Of a DNA stretch of 64,000 nt, positions 55,785-64,000 are shown piece by piece. Below the pieces are notes generated by a model. It was not told the DNA's origin. It ran no database searches and saw nothing but the letters and a program-made list of their open reading frames with translations. The stretch comes from Psychromonas sp. CD1 (lineage in GTDB: Bacteria; Pseudomonadota; Gammaproteobacteria; Enterobacterales; Psychromonadaceae): NCBI RefSeq assembly GCF_002239585.1, contig NZ_NDFH01000003.1, forward strand, positions 744,001 through 808,000. The letters run 5' to 3'. Positions within the stretch are counted from its first letter, which is position 1; each line of letters starts with the position of its first letter. The position numbers and the translations under genes are program-made.

Positions 55785-57678
55785 AAACTTCCTTTTTTTA
55801 CGCCCTGAATGGTTATTGGCTTTATTTGTGATTGCTGGCATCGCTTTATTAAGAGCTCGACGCCAACACAAAAATAAAAAACAGCCTTTAATTGCCAAAC
55901 ATTTAAGCCAAAATTTGGTACACTATGGTACGCAAAATAAAGCTAGGTATTACTTCTTATACCTCTTGTCCATATTTACCGTTATCGCATTATCAGGCCC
56001 GAGTTGGCAAAAAACCAATACACCTATTTATAATATTACAAAAGCTCAAGTGCTTGTTATGGATATGTCTTATTCTATGTATGCCACCGATATTAAACCT
56101 AATCGTTTAAGTCAAGCAAGGTACAAAGCCATAGATTTAATCAAAGCATGGAGTGAAGGGGATAAAGCATTAATCGCCTACGCCGGTGAAGCTTTTACCC
56201 TTTCCCCTCTCACTAGCGATGGCAATGCCATTTTAAACCACATTCCTAATTTGAAACCTGAGATCATGCCAGTTATGGGGTCGCATGCTGATGCTGCATT
56301 AAAAAAAGCAATCTCATTACTTAAAAATGCAGGCTATACAAACGGACATATTGTATTTATTACCGATGATATTAGTCCAACCGAAGCTGATAAAATGCTA
56401 ATCCGTTTAGAGGGAACCCCTTGGATTGTTTCTGTTTTAGCTATCGCGACAGAGCAAGGTGCACCGATATCCTTAAACAATGGTAAATTACTTAAAGATG
56501 AACAAGGTAACATCGTTGTCGCCACACTACAAAAAGCGCCTTTACTCAAGATAACCAACGCAACACATGGCTTATATCTCGCGTTCCAAAAAAACAATCA
56601 AGATGTAATACAACTATCTTCCTATTTTAAACAACAAAGCGCAGAAAAAAACAATACTCAGCCAGCTCAACATACTAGCGCTATCGATTCTGGTTATTGG
56701 TTTGTATTTATCATTGCCGTACTTTTTTTGGGACTCTTTCGCAAAGGATTTTTTTATCTACTCTTTTTTTGTGTGACCTTACCGCTAAGTAGTTTTAATG
56801 TTGAAGCCTCTTTGTGGAAAAATACACAACAAAATGCCTATCAAGCTTATCAAAATAAAGATTATACCTCTGCGACAGAGCTTTATGATAAAGCATTTAA
56901 TAAAGGTGCCGCTTTATATAAAAACAAAAAATACAAAGAAGCCCTCAGTGCCTTTACGCAAGCACTACAAAAAGCGCCTAAAAATGCAAACATCTTTTAT
57001 AACCAAGCAAATAGCTATGCTAAATTAGGTCAATTAGATAAAGCAATTCAAGCTTATCAACACGCGTTAACATTACAAAAAAACTTTAAAAAAGCGCGTG
57101 CAAATAAAGAATTAGTAGAGCAATTAAATAAACAAAACAAACAAAAACAAAAACAAAAACAAAGCGATAATAATTCCAAAGACAATAAAAAATCAGATAA
57201 AAAACAGAAAAAACAAAGCGGTACCGATTCGAAAAACAACAACAAATCAGATAAAAAACAGCAACAAAATAAGCAACAAAGCCAAAAACAAAATAGCACG
57301 TCTAAAAAACATAAACGTTCCGATTCAAAACAACAAGAAAATAAAAATAATGAATCGAAAAATAAGACAGAAACACCTCAAAAACAAGCCACAAAAGAAT
57401 CTAAAAAAAGCACAAACAAAAATAAAAATACGAATAAAGAGAAACAAAATAAAATGCTAAAACAGGTTAAAAACAAACCAGAAGCTAATTTGAAAAATAC
57501 AATCGCATTAAAGAAACCTGAAACAAAAAGTAATAAAGAATATCAAGCATTACCAAATTGGCTTAAAAACATGCCTGATGACCCCTCTTTATTACTGCAA
57601 AACAAAATGCGTATCGAATATCAAAAACGCGCATTAAGTCAGCCTGTACCATCACAAAATAATGGGATCATCTGGTAA
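55774..57678 (+). CDS. batB: VWA/TPR membrane protein, BatB-BatC type
   Basis: A 634-residue protein combining two Bat parts. An N-terminal membrane/VWA region carries DMSYSMYATD (near residue 100) and TDDISPTEAD. Two central helices (about 310-350) lead to TPR repeats (ALSAFTQALQKAPKNANIF, AIQAYQHALTLQKNF), then a 130-residue low-complexity tail of lysine, glutamine and asparagine (about 455-590) and a short conserved end (LPNWLKNMPDDPSLLLQNKM). In some genomes VWA and TPR are separate batB and batC. The ATG at 55774 overlaps batA and has AAGG upstream. Confidence 0.9.
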   Translation: MLAENFLFLRPEWLLALFVIAGIALLRARRQHKNKKQPLIAKHLSQNLVHYGTQNKARYYFLYLLSIFTVIALSGPSWQKTNTPIYNITKAQVLVMDMSYSMYATDIKPNRLSQARYKAIDLIKAWSEGDKALIAYAGEAFTLSPLTSDGNAILNHIPNLKPEIMPVMGSHADAALKKAISLLKNAGYTNGHIVFITDDISPTEADKMLIRLEGTPWIVSVLAIATEQGAPISLNNGKLLKDEQGNIVVATLQKAPLLKITNATHGLYLAFQKNNQDVIQLSSYFKQQSAEKNNTQPAQHTSAIDSGYWFVFIIAVLFLGLFRKGFFYLLFFCVTLPLSSFNVEASLWKNTQQNAYQAYQNKDYTSATELYDKAFNKGAALYKNKKYKEALSAFTQALQKAPKNANIFYNQANSYAKLGQLDKAIQAYQHALTLQKNFKKARANKELVEQLNKQNKQKQKQKQSDNNSKDNKKSDKKQKKQSGTDSKNNNKSDKKQQQNKQQSQKQNSTSKKHKRSDSKQQENKNNESKNKTETPQKQATKESKKSTNKNKNTNKEKQNKMLKQVKNKPEANLKNTIALKKPETKSNKEYQALPNWLKNMPDDPSLLLQNKMRIEYQKRALSQPVPSQNNGIIW

Positions 57679-58853
57679 TGAAAATAATAACAACGTTACT
57701 CATCAGTTTATTTATGTCTTTTGGTTTAGTACAAATGGCCAGCGCAGAAATAACTATTCAAGCATTTGTTTCGGATACGAATATCGTATTAGGTCAGCAA
57801 ATTATTTTAAATGTGAGTATCAATGATATTGACGCGAAATATCAACTTGATAGCGAACCATTAAATAATAACTTCCAAGTTTTTCTACCTTCTCAATCTC
57901 GCCAAAACCAAAATATTAATGGTAAAATCAGCAAGAAAACGACTTGGCGCATCCCTTTAAAAGCAAAAAAAACAGGGCAACTACTGATCCCATCTTTAAG
58001 CGTTGGCCCTTTAAAAACGAAACCCATTCAAATACAGGTAAAAACTTATTCAGCGACAACATCTAATATTAGCAAAGTTGTCTTTATGCAGAATAAATTA
58101 GATAAAGACAGCGTTTATATAGGTCAAACCTTTACATTGACCAGTATGATTTTTATATCTAAAGACACTGACAATCTAGAACTTAGCCCTCCCTTTGCCG
58201 ATAATGCTTCGATTGAACTGCAACAAGAAGATAAAAATGGCATCGTTATTCGCAATGGAATACGCTATCAAACTATCACCCGACAATATAAAATAACGCC
58301 AAACAAGGCGGGTAAAATAAGCATTATACCTCCCTTTTTAAGTGGTTCGTTACGTAACATCATCCAAATAAATCAATGGCAAAACAAAATAATTTCTGAA
58401 CCAATAAACATTCAGGGTAAAGCCCTTAAAATAACGGTTAAAGCAATCCCTAAAAACTTTAAAACCGAATGGATAATTAGTGAGGATCTGCGTTTGATTG
58501 AACATACTGATTTAACAAAACAAAGTTATCATGTTGGAGATCCTATTACACGTACAGTAACACTGGAAATAGCATCTGTGGATAAAGATAAATTACCCAC
58601 TATCAATTTTAATTATCCTGATGCGTTACGAAATTATCCTGATAAAGATATTTTTTCACAACAAATAACAAATGGCCTAACTTACGCTACACGTACTTTT
58701 AAACATGTTATTATCGCCGATAAAACAGGCCCGTTAATTTTGCCAGAAATCAAAATCACTTGGTGGAATAGCCAAACCGATCAACAACAAATAACGACAC
58801 TACCCACTCAAACGTTAACTATTTTAGCGGAAGAAAGAACATATAGACAATAA
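57678..58853 (+). CDS. batD: BatD family protein
   Basis: A 391-residue exported protein. A signal peptide (LLISLFMSFGLVQMASA) precedes beta-rich immunoglobulin-like repeats with the BatD pattern VSDTNIVLGQQIILNVSI and KTTWRIPLKAKKTGQLLIPSL, then a second related segment from about residue 130. The C-terminal membrane helix usual in the family is not obvious. Its ATG overlaps the batB stop. Last gene of the operon, followed by a terminator. Confidence 0.88.
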   Translation: MKIITTLLISLFMSFGLVQMASAEITIQAFVSDTNIVLGQQIILNVSINDIDAKYQLDSEPLNNNFQVFLPSQSRQNQNINGKISKKTTWRIPLKAKKTGQLLIPSLSVGPLKTKPIQIQVKTYSATTSNISKVVFMQNKLDKDSVYIGQTFTLTSMIFISKDTDNLELSPPFADNASIELQQEDKNGIVIRNGIRYQTITRQYKITPNKAGKISIIPPFLSGSLRNIIQINQWQNKIISEPINIQGKALKITVKAIPKNFKTEWIISEDLRLIEHTDLTKQSYHVGDPITRTVTLEIASVDKDKLPTINFNYPDALRNYPDKDIFSQQITNGLTYATRTFKHVIIADKTGPLILPEIKITWWNSQTDQQQITTLPTQTLTILAEERTYRQ

Positions 58854-58880
58854 AAAAGCAAGCTACCGCTTGCTTTTTTT
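58852..58880. terminator. Bidirectional terminator between batD and pnp
   Basis: AAAAAAGCAAGC / GCTTGCTTTTTTT with a 4-nt loop, overlapping the batD stop codon and lying 23 bases past the pnp stop. Confidence 0.93.
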
Positions 58881-58902
58881 ATTTAAATAATGAACTAAAA
58901 AA

Positions 58903-61005
58903 TTAGCCTGCTGGAGTCTCTTTCTTTTCAGCTGCTTCTTTAATACTTAAACGTACACGACCTTGACGATCAACCTCAAGGACTTTAACTTTTACTTCTT
59001 GGCCCTCTTTTAAATGATCAGATACTTTTTGCACACGCTCTTCACATATTTGTGAAATATGCACTAAACCATCTTTACCAGGAAGAATATTAACAAAAGC
59101 ACCAAAGTCAGCTAAACGCACAACTTTACCCATGTAAATAGTACCGACTTCTACTTCCGCCGTTAATGTTTTAATACGGTTAATAGCATCTTCAGCTTGC
59201 TCTGCTGAAGTCGCTGCAATTTTAACAGTACCATCATCTTCGATTTCAATCGTTGTACCTGTTTCTTCACAAAGAGCACGAATAGTTGCGCCACCTTTAC
59301 CAATAACATCACGAATTTTATCCGTGGCAATTTTGATAGTATGAATACGTGGTGCAAATTCTGAAATGTCGTCACGACCTTCAGAAATAGCTTCATCCAT
59401 AATTGATAAGATATGTAAACGCGCAGCTTTCGCTTGGTTTAAAGCGATTTGCATTATCTCTTTTGTTATTCCTTCAATTTTAATGTCCATTTGTAATGCA
59501 GTGATACCTTCAGCAGTACCCGCCACTTTAAAGTCCATATCACCAAGATGATCTTCATCACCTAAAATATCAGAAAGAACAACGAAATCATCACCTTCTT
59601 TAACAAGGCCCATTGCAATACCTGCAACAGAAGCTTTAAGAGGAACACCTGCATCCATCAACGCAAGTGATGCACCACAAACAGAAGCCATTGAAGATGA
59701 ACCATTTGATTCCGTAATTTCAGACACTACACGTACTGTATATGGAAATTCCTCAATACTCGGCATTACCGCTAACACACCACGTTTAGCCAGACGACCA
59801 TGACCAATTTCACGACGTTTAGGTGAACCAACAAATCCTGTTTCACCTACACAATATGGAGGAAAGTTGTAATGTAATAAGAAGTGATCTTTCTTCTCAC
59901 CCATTAAACTATCAATAATTTGCGCATCACGTTGGGTACCTAATGTCGCAGTTACCAATGCTTGTGTTTCGCCACGCGTAAACAAAGCTGACCCATGTGT
60001 ACGTGGTAATACACCAATACGCACATCAAGTGCACGAACACTTTCAGGATCACGTCCATCAATACGAGGCTCTCCTTTAATAATACGCGAGCGTACTACG
60101 ACTTTTTCTAAATCATGTAAATATTCAACGACTTGTTTAGCTTCTAATGCTTCATCGTTCGCCAATAATTTTTCTTTTACTTCTGAAGTAATAACTTTGA
60201 GTGTGTCATAACGCTCCGCTTTATCACTAATTTGATACGCGTCTTCAAAACGAACTTGTGCTTCTGTTGCAATCAAAGCATCTAATGCTTCATTACGAAC
60301 AGGCGCTACCCAATTCCAAGCAGGACGAGCAACTTCGGCTGCAAATTCATTAATGGCACTGATAACAACTTGTTGTTGCTCATGACCATAAACAACGGCG
60401 CCAAGCATAACATCTTCACTTAAGATACCGGCTTCAGATTCAACCATTAAGACTGCATTCTCAGTACCTGAAACAACAAGATTAAGATCACTTGTTTCTA
60501 GCTCTGTTTTAGTTGGATTAAGTAGATATTGTCCATCAGTATAACCAACACGAGCACAACCAATAGGCCCATTAAATGGCATGCCAGAGATAGAAAGCGC
60601 CGCAGAAGTTGCAATCATAGCGACAACATCTGGATTGATTTCAGGGTTAATAGAAACAACAGTTGCTATTACTTGCACTTCGTTTTTAAACCCTTTAGGG
60701 AAAAGAGGACGTACAGGCCGATCGATCAGACGTGCAATTAATGTTTCTTCTTCACTTGGACGACCTTCACGTTTAAAGAAGCCTCCAGGTATTTTACCCG
60801 CAGCATATGTTTTTTCTTGGTAATTAACGGTTAACGGGAAAAAATCACGCTCGTCATCACCTGTTTTTTTACCTACAACCGATACGAAAACACACGTATC
60901 ATCCATACTACACATTACAGCAGCCGTAGCTTGACGAGCCATTACACCAGTTTCTAGAGTAACTGTATGCTCACCATACTGAAAAGTTTTTACAATAGGA
61001 GTCAT
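58903..61005 (-). CDS. pnp: Polynucleotide phosphorylase
   Basis: A 700-residue exoribonuclease. It has two RNase PH-like domains ([20 protein letters not shown] in the first; [13 protein letters not shown] and [11 protein letters not shown] in the second), a KH domain ([17 protein letters not shown]) and an S1 domain ([20 protein letters not shown]). It degrades RNA phosphorolytically in the degradosome. The ATG at 61005 has AAAGGAAAAAAG upstream and gives the E. coli-like start [10 protein letters not shown]; a longer reading from 61074 runs into a 28-bp tandem duplication. Downstream of rpsO past a terminator hairpin, as in E. coli. Confidence 0.97.
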   Translation of the reverse strand: MTPIVKTFQYGEHTVTLETGVMARQATAAVMCSMDDTCVFVSVVGKKTGDDERDFFPLTVNYQEKTYAAGKIPGGFFKREGRPSEEETLIARLIDRPVRPLFPKGFKNEVQVIATVVSINPEINPDVVAMIATSAALSISGMPFNGPIGCARVGYTDGQYLLNPTKTELETSDLNLVVSGTENAVLMVESEAGILSEDVMLGAVVYGHEQQQVVISAINEFAAEVARPAWNWVAPVRNEALDALIATEAQVRFEDAYQISDKAERYDTLKVITSEVKEKLLANDEALEAKQVVEYLHDLEKVVVRSRIIKGEPRIDGRDPESVRALDVRIGVLPRTHGSALFTRGETQALVTATLGTQRDAQIIDSLMGEKKDHFLLHYNFPPYCVGETGFVGSPKRREIGHGRLAKRGVLAVMPSIEEFPYTVRVVSEITESNGSSSMASVCGASLALMDAGVPLKASVAGIAMGLVKEGDDFVVLSDILGDEDHLGDMDFKVAGTAEGITALQMDIKIEGITKEIMQIALNQAKAARLHILSIMDEAISEGRDDISEFAPRIHTIKIATDKIRDVIGKGGATIRALCEETGTTIEIEDDGTVKIAATSAEQAEDAINRIKTLTAEVEVGTIYMGKVVRLADFGAFVNILPGKDGLVHISQICEERVQKVSDHLKEGQEVKVKVLEVDRQGRVRLSIKEAAEKKETPAG

Positions 61006-61060
61006 CTTTTTTCCTTTATTTAATTTATATTCTTTATGCTTTTTATCGCGATAACAGTAT

Positions 61061-61116
61061 ACGTTATTCATCAAGATTAAAAATACTTACGTTATTCATC
61101 AAGATTAAAAATACTT
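61061..61116. repeat. Perfect 28-bp tandem duplication in the rpsO-pnp leader
   Basis: Two adjoining identical 28-bp units (61061-61088 and 61089-61116; unit starts ACGTTATTCATCAAGATT). They lie in the pnp 5' untranslated region, 56 bases from the start codon, where E. coli has an RNase III cleavage hairpin used for autoregulation. Confidence 0.95.
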
Positions 61117-61186
61117 AATCTATAAAAAAGACATTTGTTAAGACAAAGATTGAGCAGATGCGGGTTTAAAAAAGAAGTAGATACAA

Positions 61187-61210
61187 AAAAAGAGCCTACC
61201 GGCTCTTTTT
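61187..61210 (-). terminator. rpsO terminator
   Basis: AAAAAGAGCC / GGCTCTTTTT with a 4-nt loop and seven Ts on the minus strand, 23 bases past the rpsO stop. It may allow partial readthrough into pnp as known in E. coli. Confidence 0.9.
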
Positions 61211-61232
61211 ATTGACTCAGTTTAAATCGAAA

Positions 61233-61502
61233 TTAACGACGTAAACCTAATTCTGCAATTAATGCTGTGTATGCAACAACATTTTTACGTTTTAAATAGT
61301 CAAGCAATTTACGACGTTGTGAAACCATACGTAGTAAACCACGACGGCTGTGATGATCGTGGATGTGCTCTTTAAAATGGCCTTGTAAATGATTGATTTG
61401 TACAGTGTACAATGCAACCTGAACTTCTGGTGAACCAGTATCACCTTCTTTACGACCAAATTTTGCTACAATTTCAGCTTTCTGCTCTGCACTTAGTGAC
61501 AT
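61233..61502 (-). CDS. rpsO: Ribosomal protein uS15
   Basis: An 89-residue protein essentially co-linear with E. coli S15: [59 protein letters not shown] and GLRR at the end. It binds 16S rRNA early in 30S assembly and represses its own translation. truB, its usual upstream neighbour, is not here, so the unit starts independently in the 61503-61983 gap. Confidence 0.98.
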   Translation of the reverse strand: MSLSAEQKAEIVAKFGRKEGDTGSPEVQVALYTVQINHLQGHFKEHIHDHHSRRGLLRMVSQRRKLLDYLKRKNVVAYTALIAELGLRR

Positions 61503-61983
61503 AACATACTCCGAGTTTTGTGGTTATGTGAATAACCTATTTAAATAATTATCGCCGATCACTAATTCAGCGACAATATGAAAAACGGATTCTACTGATA
61601 ACAGGTCTATTAATCAATCTATATCTTATTATATAGCCTTATTTCGCACACGCGACAGGTAGACAACTTAGTTCCTATAAAAAACAAAATAACAACACTT
61701 ACATTCAAAAAACGTGATCTTTAAAACTTCTTTTTCTTTTTTATACAATGTAGCGCACAACCTTCTTTTAAAGTCATATACACCTCTTTATAGATACGTT
61801 TTAATGGCGCGGAATTTGTAAAAAGCTCTAAAAAACAATAGGCCGGCTAGTTTGCCGTCATTTTATGAACAAATTACATTGATTACTTCGAATGCAAAAG
61901 GAACAGCACACGAAGTCCATATAATACATACCACACGAATAATTATTTAAAATTACGTAGTGACATGTTTACAGGTATTTACC
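61503..61983. other. Intergenic region between rpsO and sdaC
   Basis: About 480 bp with no supported gene. It holds the divergent promoters of rpsO and sdaC. A possible rpsO regulatory pseudoknot would be immediately before the start (61503-61560), but I could not establish it. Confidence 0.45.
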
Positions 61984-63285
61984 ATGAAACAAGAAACAAT
62001 CAAGACGCCGGAATATACATCAGAAACGGCAACAGAAAATGACAACGAGATGTACTCTTTAAAACATTGGAATAAAGTTGATACAACTTGGGTACTCAGT
62101 CTGTTTGGAACCGCCGTTGGCGCTGGAATCTTATTTCTACCTATTTCAGCAGGACTCGGAGGCATTTGGCCACTAGTCGTGATGACCATCATTGTTGGCC
62201 CTATGATTTACTGGGCGCATCGTAACTTAGCTCGTTTCGTTTTATCCTCAAGCATTCCCAATGCAAATATTACAGATGTTGTTGAAGAGCACTTCGGCAT
62301 GGGTGCGGGTAAAATAATCACCTTACTCTACTTTTTTGCTATCTACCCTATTTTATTAATTTATGGTGTCAGCGTTACCAATACTGTCGAAAGTTTCATC
62401 GTCAATCAAATGCACATGGCAGCGCCAGCTCGTTGGTTGCTTTCTCTTATTTTGATTGGTGGCCTGATGACAATTATGGTCACGGGTGAAAAATTAATGA
62501 TGATAATCACCGAATTTTTGGTTTATCCTTTAGTCATCATTCTTTTTGGTTTATCAATTTATCTTATCCCTGAATGGAACTTTTCATCTGTATCCGCTAT
62601 GCCCGATTTTGGCACTTTTTCTAGCACTCTTTGGTTAACTATTCCTGTCTTAGTGTTTGCCTTTAATCACTCGCCAGCCATCAGTACCTTTGCAGTTAAA
62701 CAACGTCAACATTACGGTAAAAATGCAGTAGAAAAATCAGATAAAATATTAAAAGTCACATCATCAATGCTGTTATGTTTTGTTATGTTCTTTGTTTTTT
62801 CTGTAGTGTTAAGCTTAAGCCCAGAGATGCTTGCTGAAGCAAGTGCACTGAATCTACCTGTCTTATCTTATCTTGCTAATGTACAAGAAAGTCCTTTTAT
62901 CTCTTACTTCGGCCCTCTTATTGCGTTCGTAGCTATTGTATCCTCTTTCTTTGGTCATTATTTAGGCGCACGTGAAGGCTTAAATGGTATTATTGAAAAG
63001 CAAACAAGAAGCATGGGTAAAAAAGTCAAACCTGAAAGTATAAACCGATTTACTACTTGGTTTTTCTTCATTACATTATGGATTGTCTCTATTGTAAACC
63101 CAAGTATCATACATATGATTGAAAGCTTAGGTGGACCAATCATTGCAACCATTCTTTTCTTGATGCCAATGTATGCTATAAAACGTGTTCCAGCAATGGC
63201 TAAATACCAAGGCGCATTCAGTAATATCTTTATTACCTTTATGGGTCTCGTTGCCATTTCATCATTAGTTTTCGGCTTAGTATAA
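61984..63285 (+). CDS. sdaC: Serine/proton symporter, HAAAP family (SdaC)
   Basis: A 433-residue membrane protein with about 11 helices and the family start [21 protein letters not shown], plus [17 protein letters not shown] and [13 protein letters not shown]. It imports serine for use as a carbon and energy source. The ATG at 61984 is preferred; a GTG at 61960 would add eight residues. An L-serine dehydratase gene follows in the same direction, the sdaC-sdaB-like pairing of E. coli. Confidence 0.92.
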   Translation: MKQETIKTPEYTSETATENDNEMYSLKHWNKVDTTWVLSLFGTAVGAGILFLPISAGLGGIWPLVVMTIIVGPMIYWAHRNLARFVLSSSIPNANITDVVEEHFGMGAGKIITLLYFFAIYPILLIYGVSVTNTVESFIVNQMHMAAPARWLLSLILIGGLMTIMVTGEKLMMIITEFLVYPLVIILFGLSIYLIPEWNFSSVSAMPDFGTFSSTLWLTIPVLVFAFNHSPAISTFAVKQRQHYGKNAVEKSDKILKVTSSMLLCFVMFFVFSVVLSLSPEMLAEASALNLPVLSYLANVQESPFISYFGPLIAFVAIVSSFFGHYLGAREGLNGIIEKQTRSMGKKVKPESINRFTTWFFFITLWIVSIVNPSIIHMIESLGGPIIATILFLMPMYAIKRVPAMAKYQGAFSNIFITFMGLVAISSLVFGLV

Positions 63286-63298
63286 ATATATAAGCATA

Positions 63299-63332
63299 AA
63301 TTAACTCTGTATTATTAAATGCAGAGTTAATT
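63299..63332 (+). terminator. Hairpin between sdaC and the serine dehydratase gene
   Basis: AATTAACTCTG / CAGAGTTAATT, an 11-bp stem with a 12-nt loop. The T-tract is short, so readthrough into the next gene is likely. Confidence 0.6.
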
Positions 63333-63410
63333 TCGCTAAGTTTGTTTAGATCTCATTTACCTTTAAGATAATGATTAATCCTCATATTTTCAACAATAAG
63401 GATACCTTTT

Positions 63411-64000
63411 ATGTATAGCGTCTTTGATATTTTCAAAATTAGTATTGGCCCTTCTAGTTCACACACCCTTGGCCCTATGAAAGCGGGCAAACGTTTTATT
63501 GAATATTTACAAACAACCACTGACATCGCGAACATTGATGAGATAACAGTTGATATTCACGGTTCATTAGCTTTAACGGGAAAAGGTCACCATACCGATA
63601 CCGCCTGTATACTCGGCCTTGCAGGCTTTGATGCTGAATATGTAGATATCGACAAAATTCCGTCTTTTATCGACAAAGTGAAAGAAACACAAATATTGCC
63701 GATTTTAAATGGTAAGCACCAGGTACACTTTCCAACTGGAGCTTTAAATTTTATCAACACCCCTCTGCCGTTACATGAAAATGGCTTGATTTTTCATGCT
63801 ACGACTAAAAACAACACGCAAATAAGTCAAACCTACTACTCGATTGGTGGTGGATTTATTGTCGATGCCGAACACTTTGGTGAAGAGGCGGAAGATAATG
63901 TAAAAGTTCCTTACCCCTTTCACAGCGCCACATCATTACTGGCATTTTGCACACAAGAAAATATTAGCATTAGCACATTAATGTTACGCAATGAACTATG
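63411..64000 (+). CDS. sdaA: L-serine dehydratase, 4Fe-4S type (5' part)
   Basis: A start at ATG 63411 (AATAAGGAT upstream) opens a frame to the right edge, 196 complete codons. MYSVFDIFKISIGPSSSHTL and GPMKAGKRF are the beta-domain signature of single-chain bacterial L-serine dehydratases, followed by DIHGSLALTGKGHHTDTA and YYSIGGGFIVDAE. The enzyme turns serine into pyruvate and ammonia. The cluster-binding cysteines lie beyond the edge. Whether it is SdaA or SdaB cannot be told from this part; sdaC upstream favours the sdaB-like position. Confidence 0.92.
   Translation, partial: MYSVFDIFKISIGPSSSHTLGPMKAGKRFIEYLQTTTDIANIDEITVDIHGSLALTGKGHHTDTACILGLAGFDAEYVDIDKIPSFIDKVKETQILPILNGKHQVHFPTGALNFINTPLPLHENGLIFHATTKNNTQISQTYYSIGGGFIVDAEHFGEEAEDNVKVPYPFHSATSLLAFCTQENISISTLMLRNEL

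Noticed and set aside
57057-57299. Cysteine/phenylalanine-rich reverse-strand frame
   Set aside because: It is the antisense of the Lys/Gln/Asn-rich tail of the VWA-TPR protein, so the odd composition is a reading-frame artefact.

Overview
The window comes from a low-GC marine gammaproteobacterium. The closest resemblance I can argue from protein similarity and gene order is to the Psychromonas/Shewanella/Vibrio part of the Alteromonadales-Vibrionales. The arguments are E. coli-like gene pairs (menI-ydiJ, fnr-uspE, lolB-ispE-prs, grpE-dnaK-dnaJ, rpsO-pnp, prmB/smrB), an arcB with a phosphotransfer domain, and a cytochrome cbb3 locus next to fnr. The species assignment is inference. Nothing suggests a plasmid or prophage; this is chromosomal core sequence with one transposon-scarred patch.

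Layout. 1-8.5 kb, minus strand: the 5' part of recC (running off the left edge, GTG start), an S1-domain RNA-binding protein, menI-ydiJ, and upp-uraA behind a leader with a terminator-like hairpin. A tRNA-Asn lies at 8.8 kb. 9.2-18.6 kb, plus strand: a respiratory block ccoNOQP, ccoH-ccoI-ccoS and a TauE/SafE membrane protein, then fnr with a near-consensus FNR box just upstream, uspE and bcp. 18.7-28.5 kb: perM, bepA, arcB, folE2, a predicted outer-membrane protein, mtn with a CbiB-like membrane protein, and an FKBP-type isomerase. 28.6-32.6 kb, minus strand: dnaJ, dnaK and grpE, with sigma-32-like promoters in front of grpE and dnaK. 32.7-41.6 kb, plus strand: nadK, recN with two LexA boxes, lolB-ispE-prs, rplY-pth-ychF, tRNA-Gln and tRNA-Leu.

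41.7-48.7 kb is the disturbed patch. It has a BMT5-like Rossmann protein carrying a C-terminal C2H2-like finger, a 41-codon CheV/CheW-like remnant, a DUF1501/DUF1800 pair, a complete IS with 16-18 bp inverted repeats, and a chimera joining the start of an IS256-type transposase to a decapitated asmA. A second, decayed IS256-type transposase lies in the recN-lolB gap (35.3-35.9 kb). IS activity has therefore shaped at least two junctions here.

48.8-64 kb: aroC (leader duplicated as a perfect 75-bp tandem repeat), prmB (probable TTG start), smrB, sixA, a 49-residue membrane protein, and a moxR-DUF58-DUF4381-batA-batB-batD operon. Then come pnp and rpsO, and a serine uptake/deamination pair sdaC-sdaA running off the right edge.

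No CRISPR array, restriction system, toxin-antitoxin pair or clearly new multi-gene system was seen. The most informative non-routine signals are the asmA/transposase chimera, the undescribed IS256 and cheV remnants, the finger-tailed BMT5-like protein, the two tandem duplications in leader regions and the possible upp attenuator.
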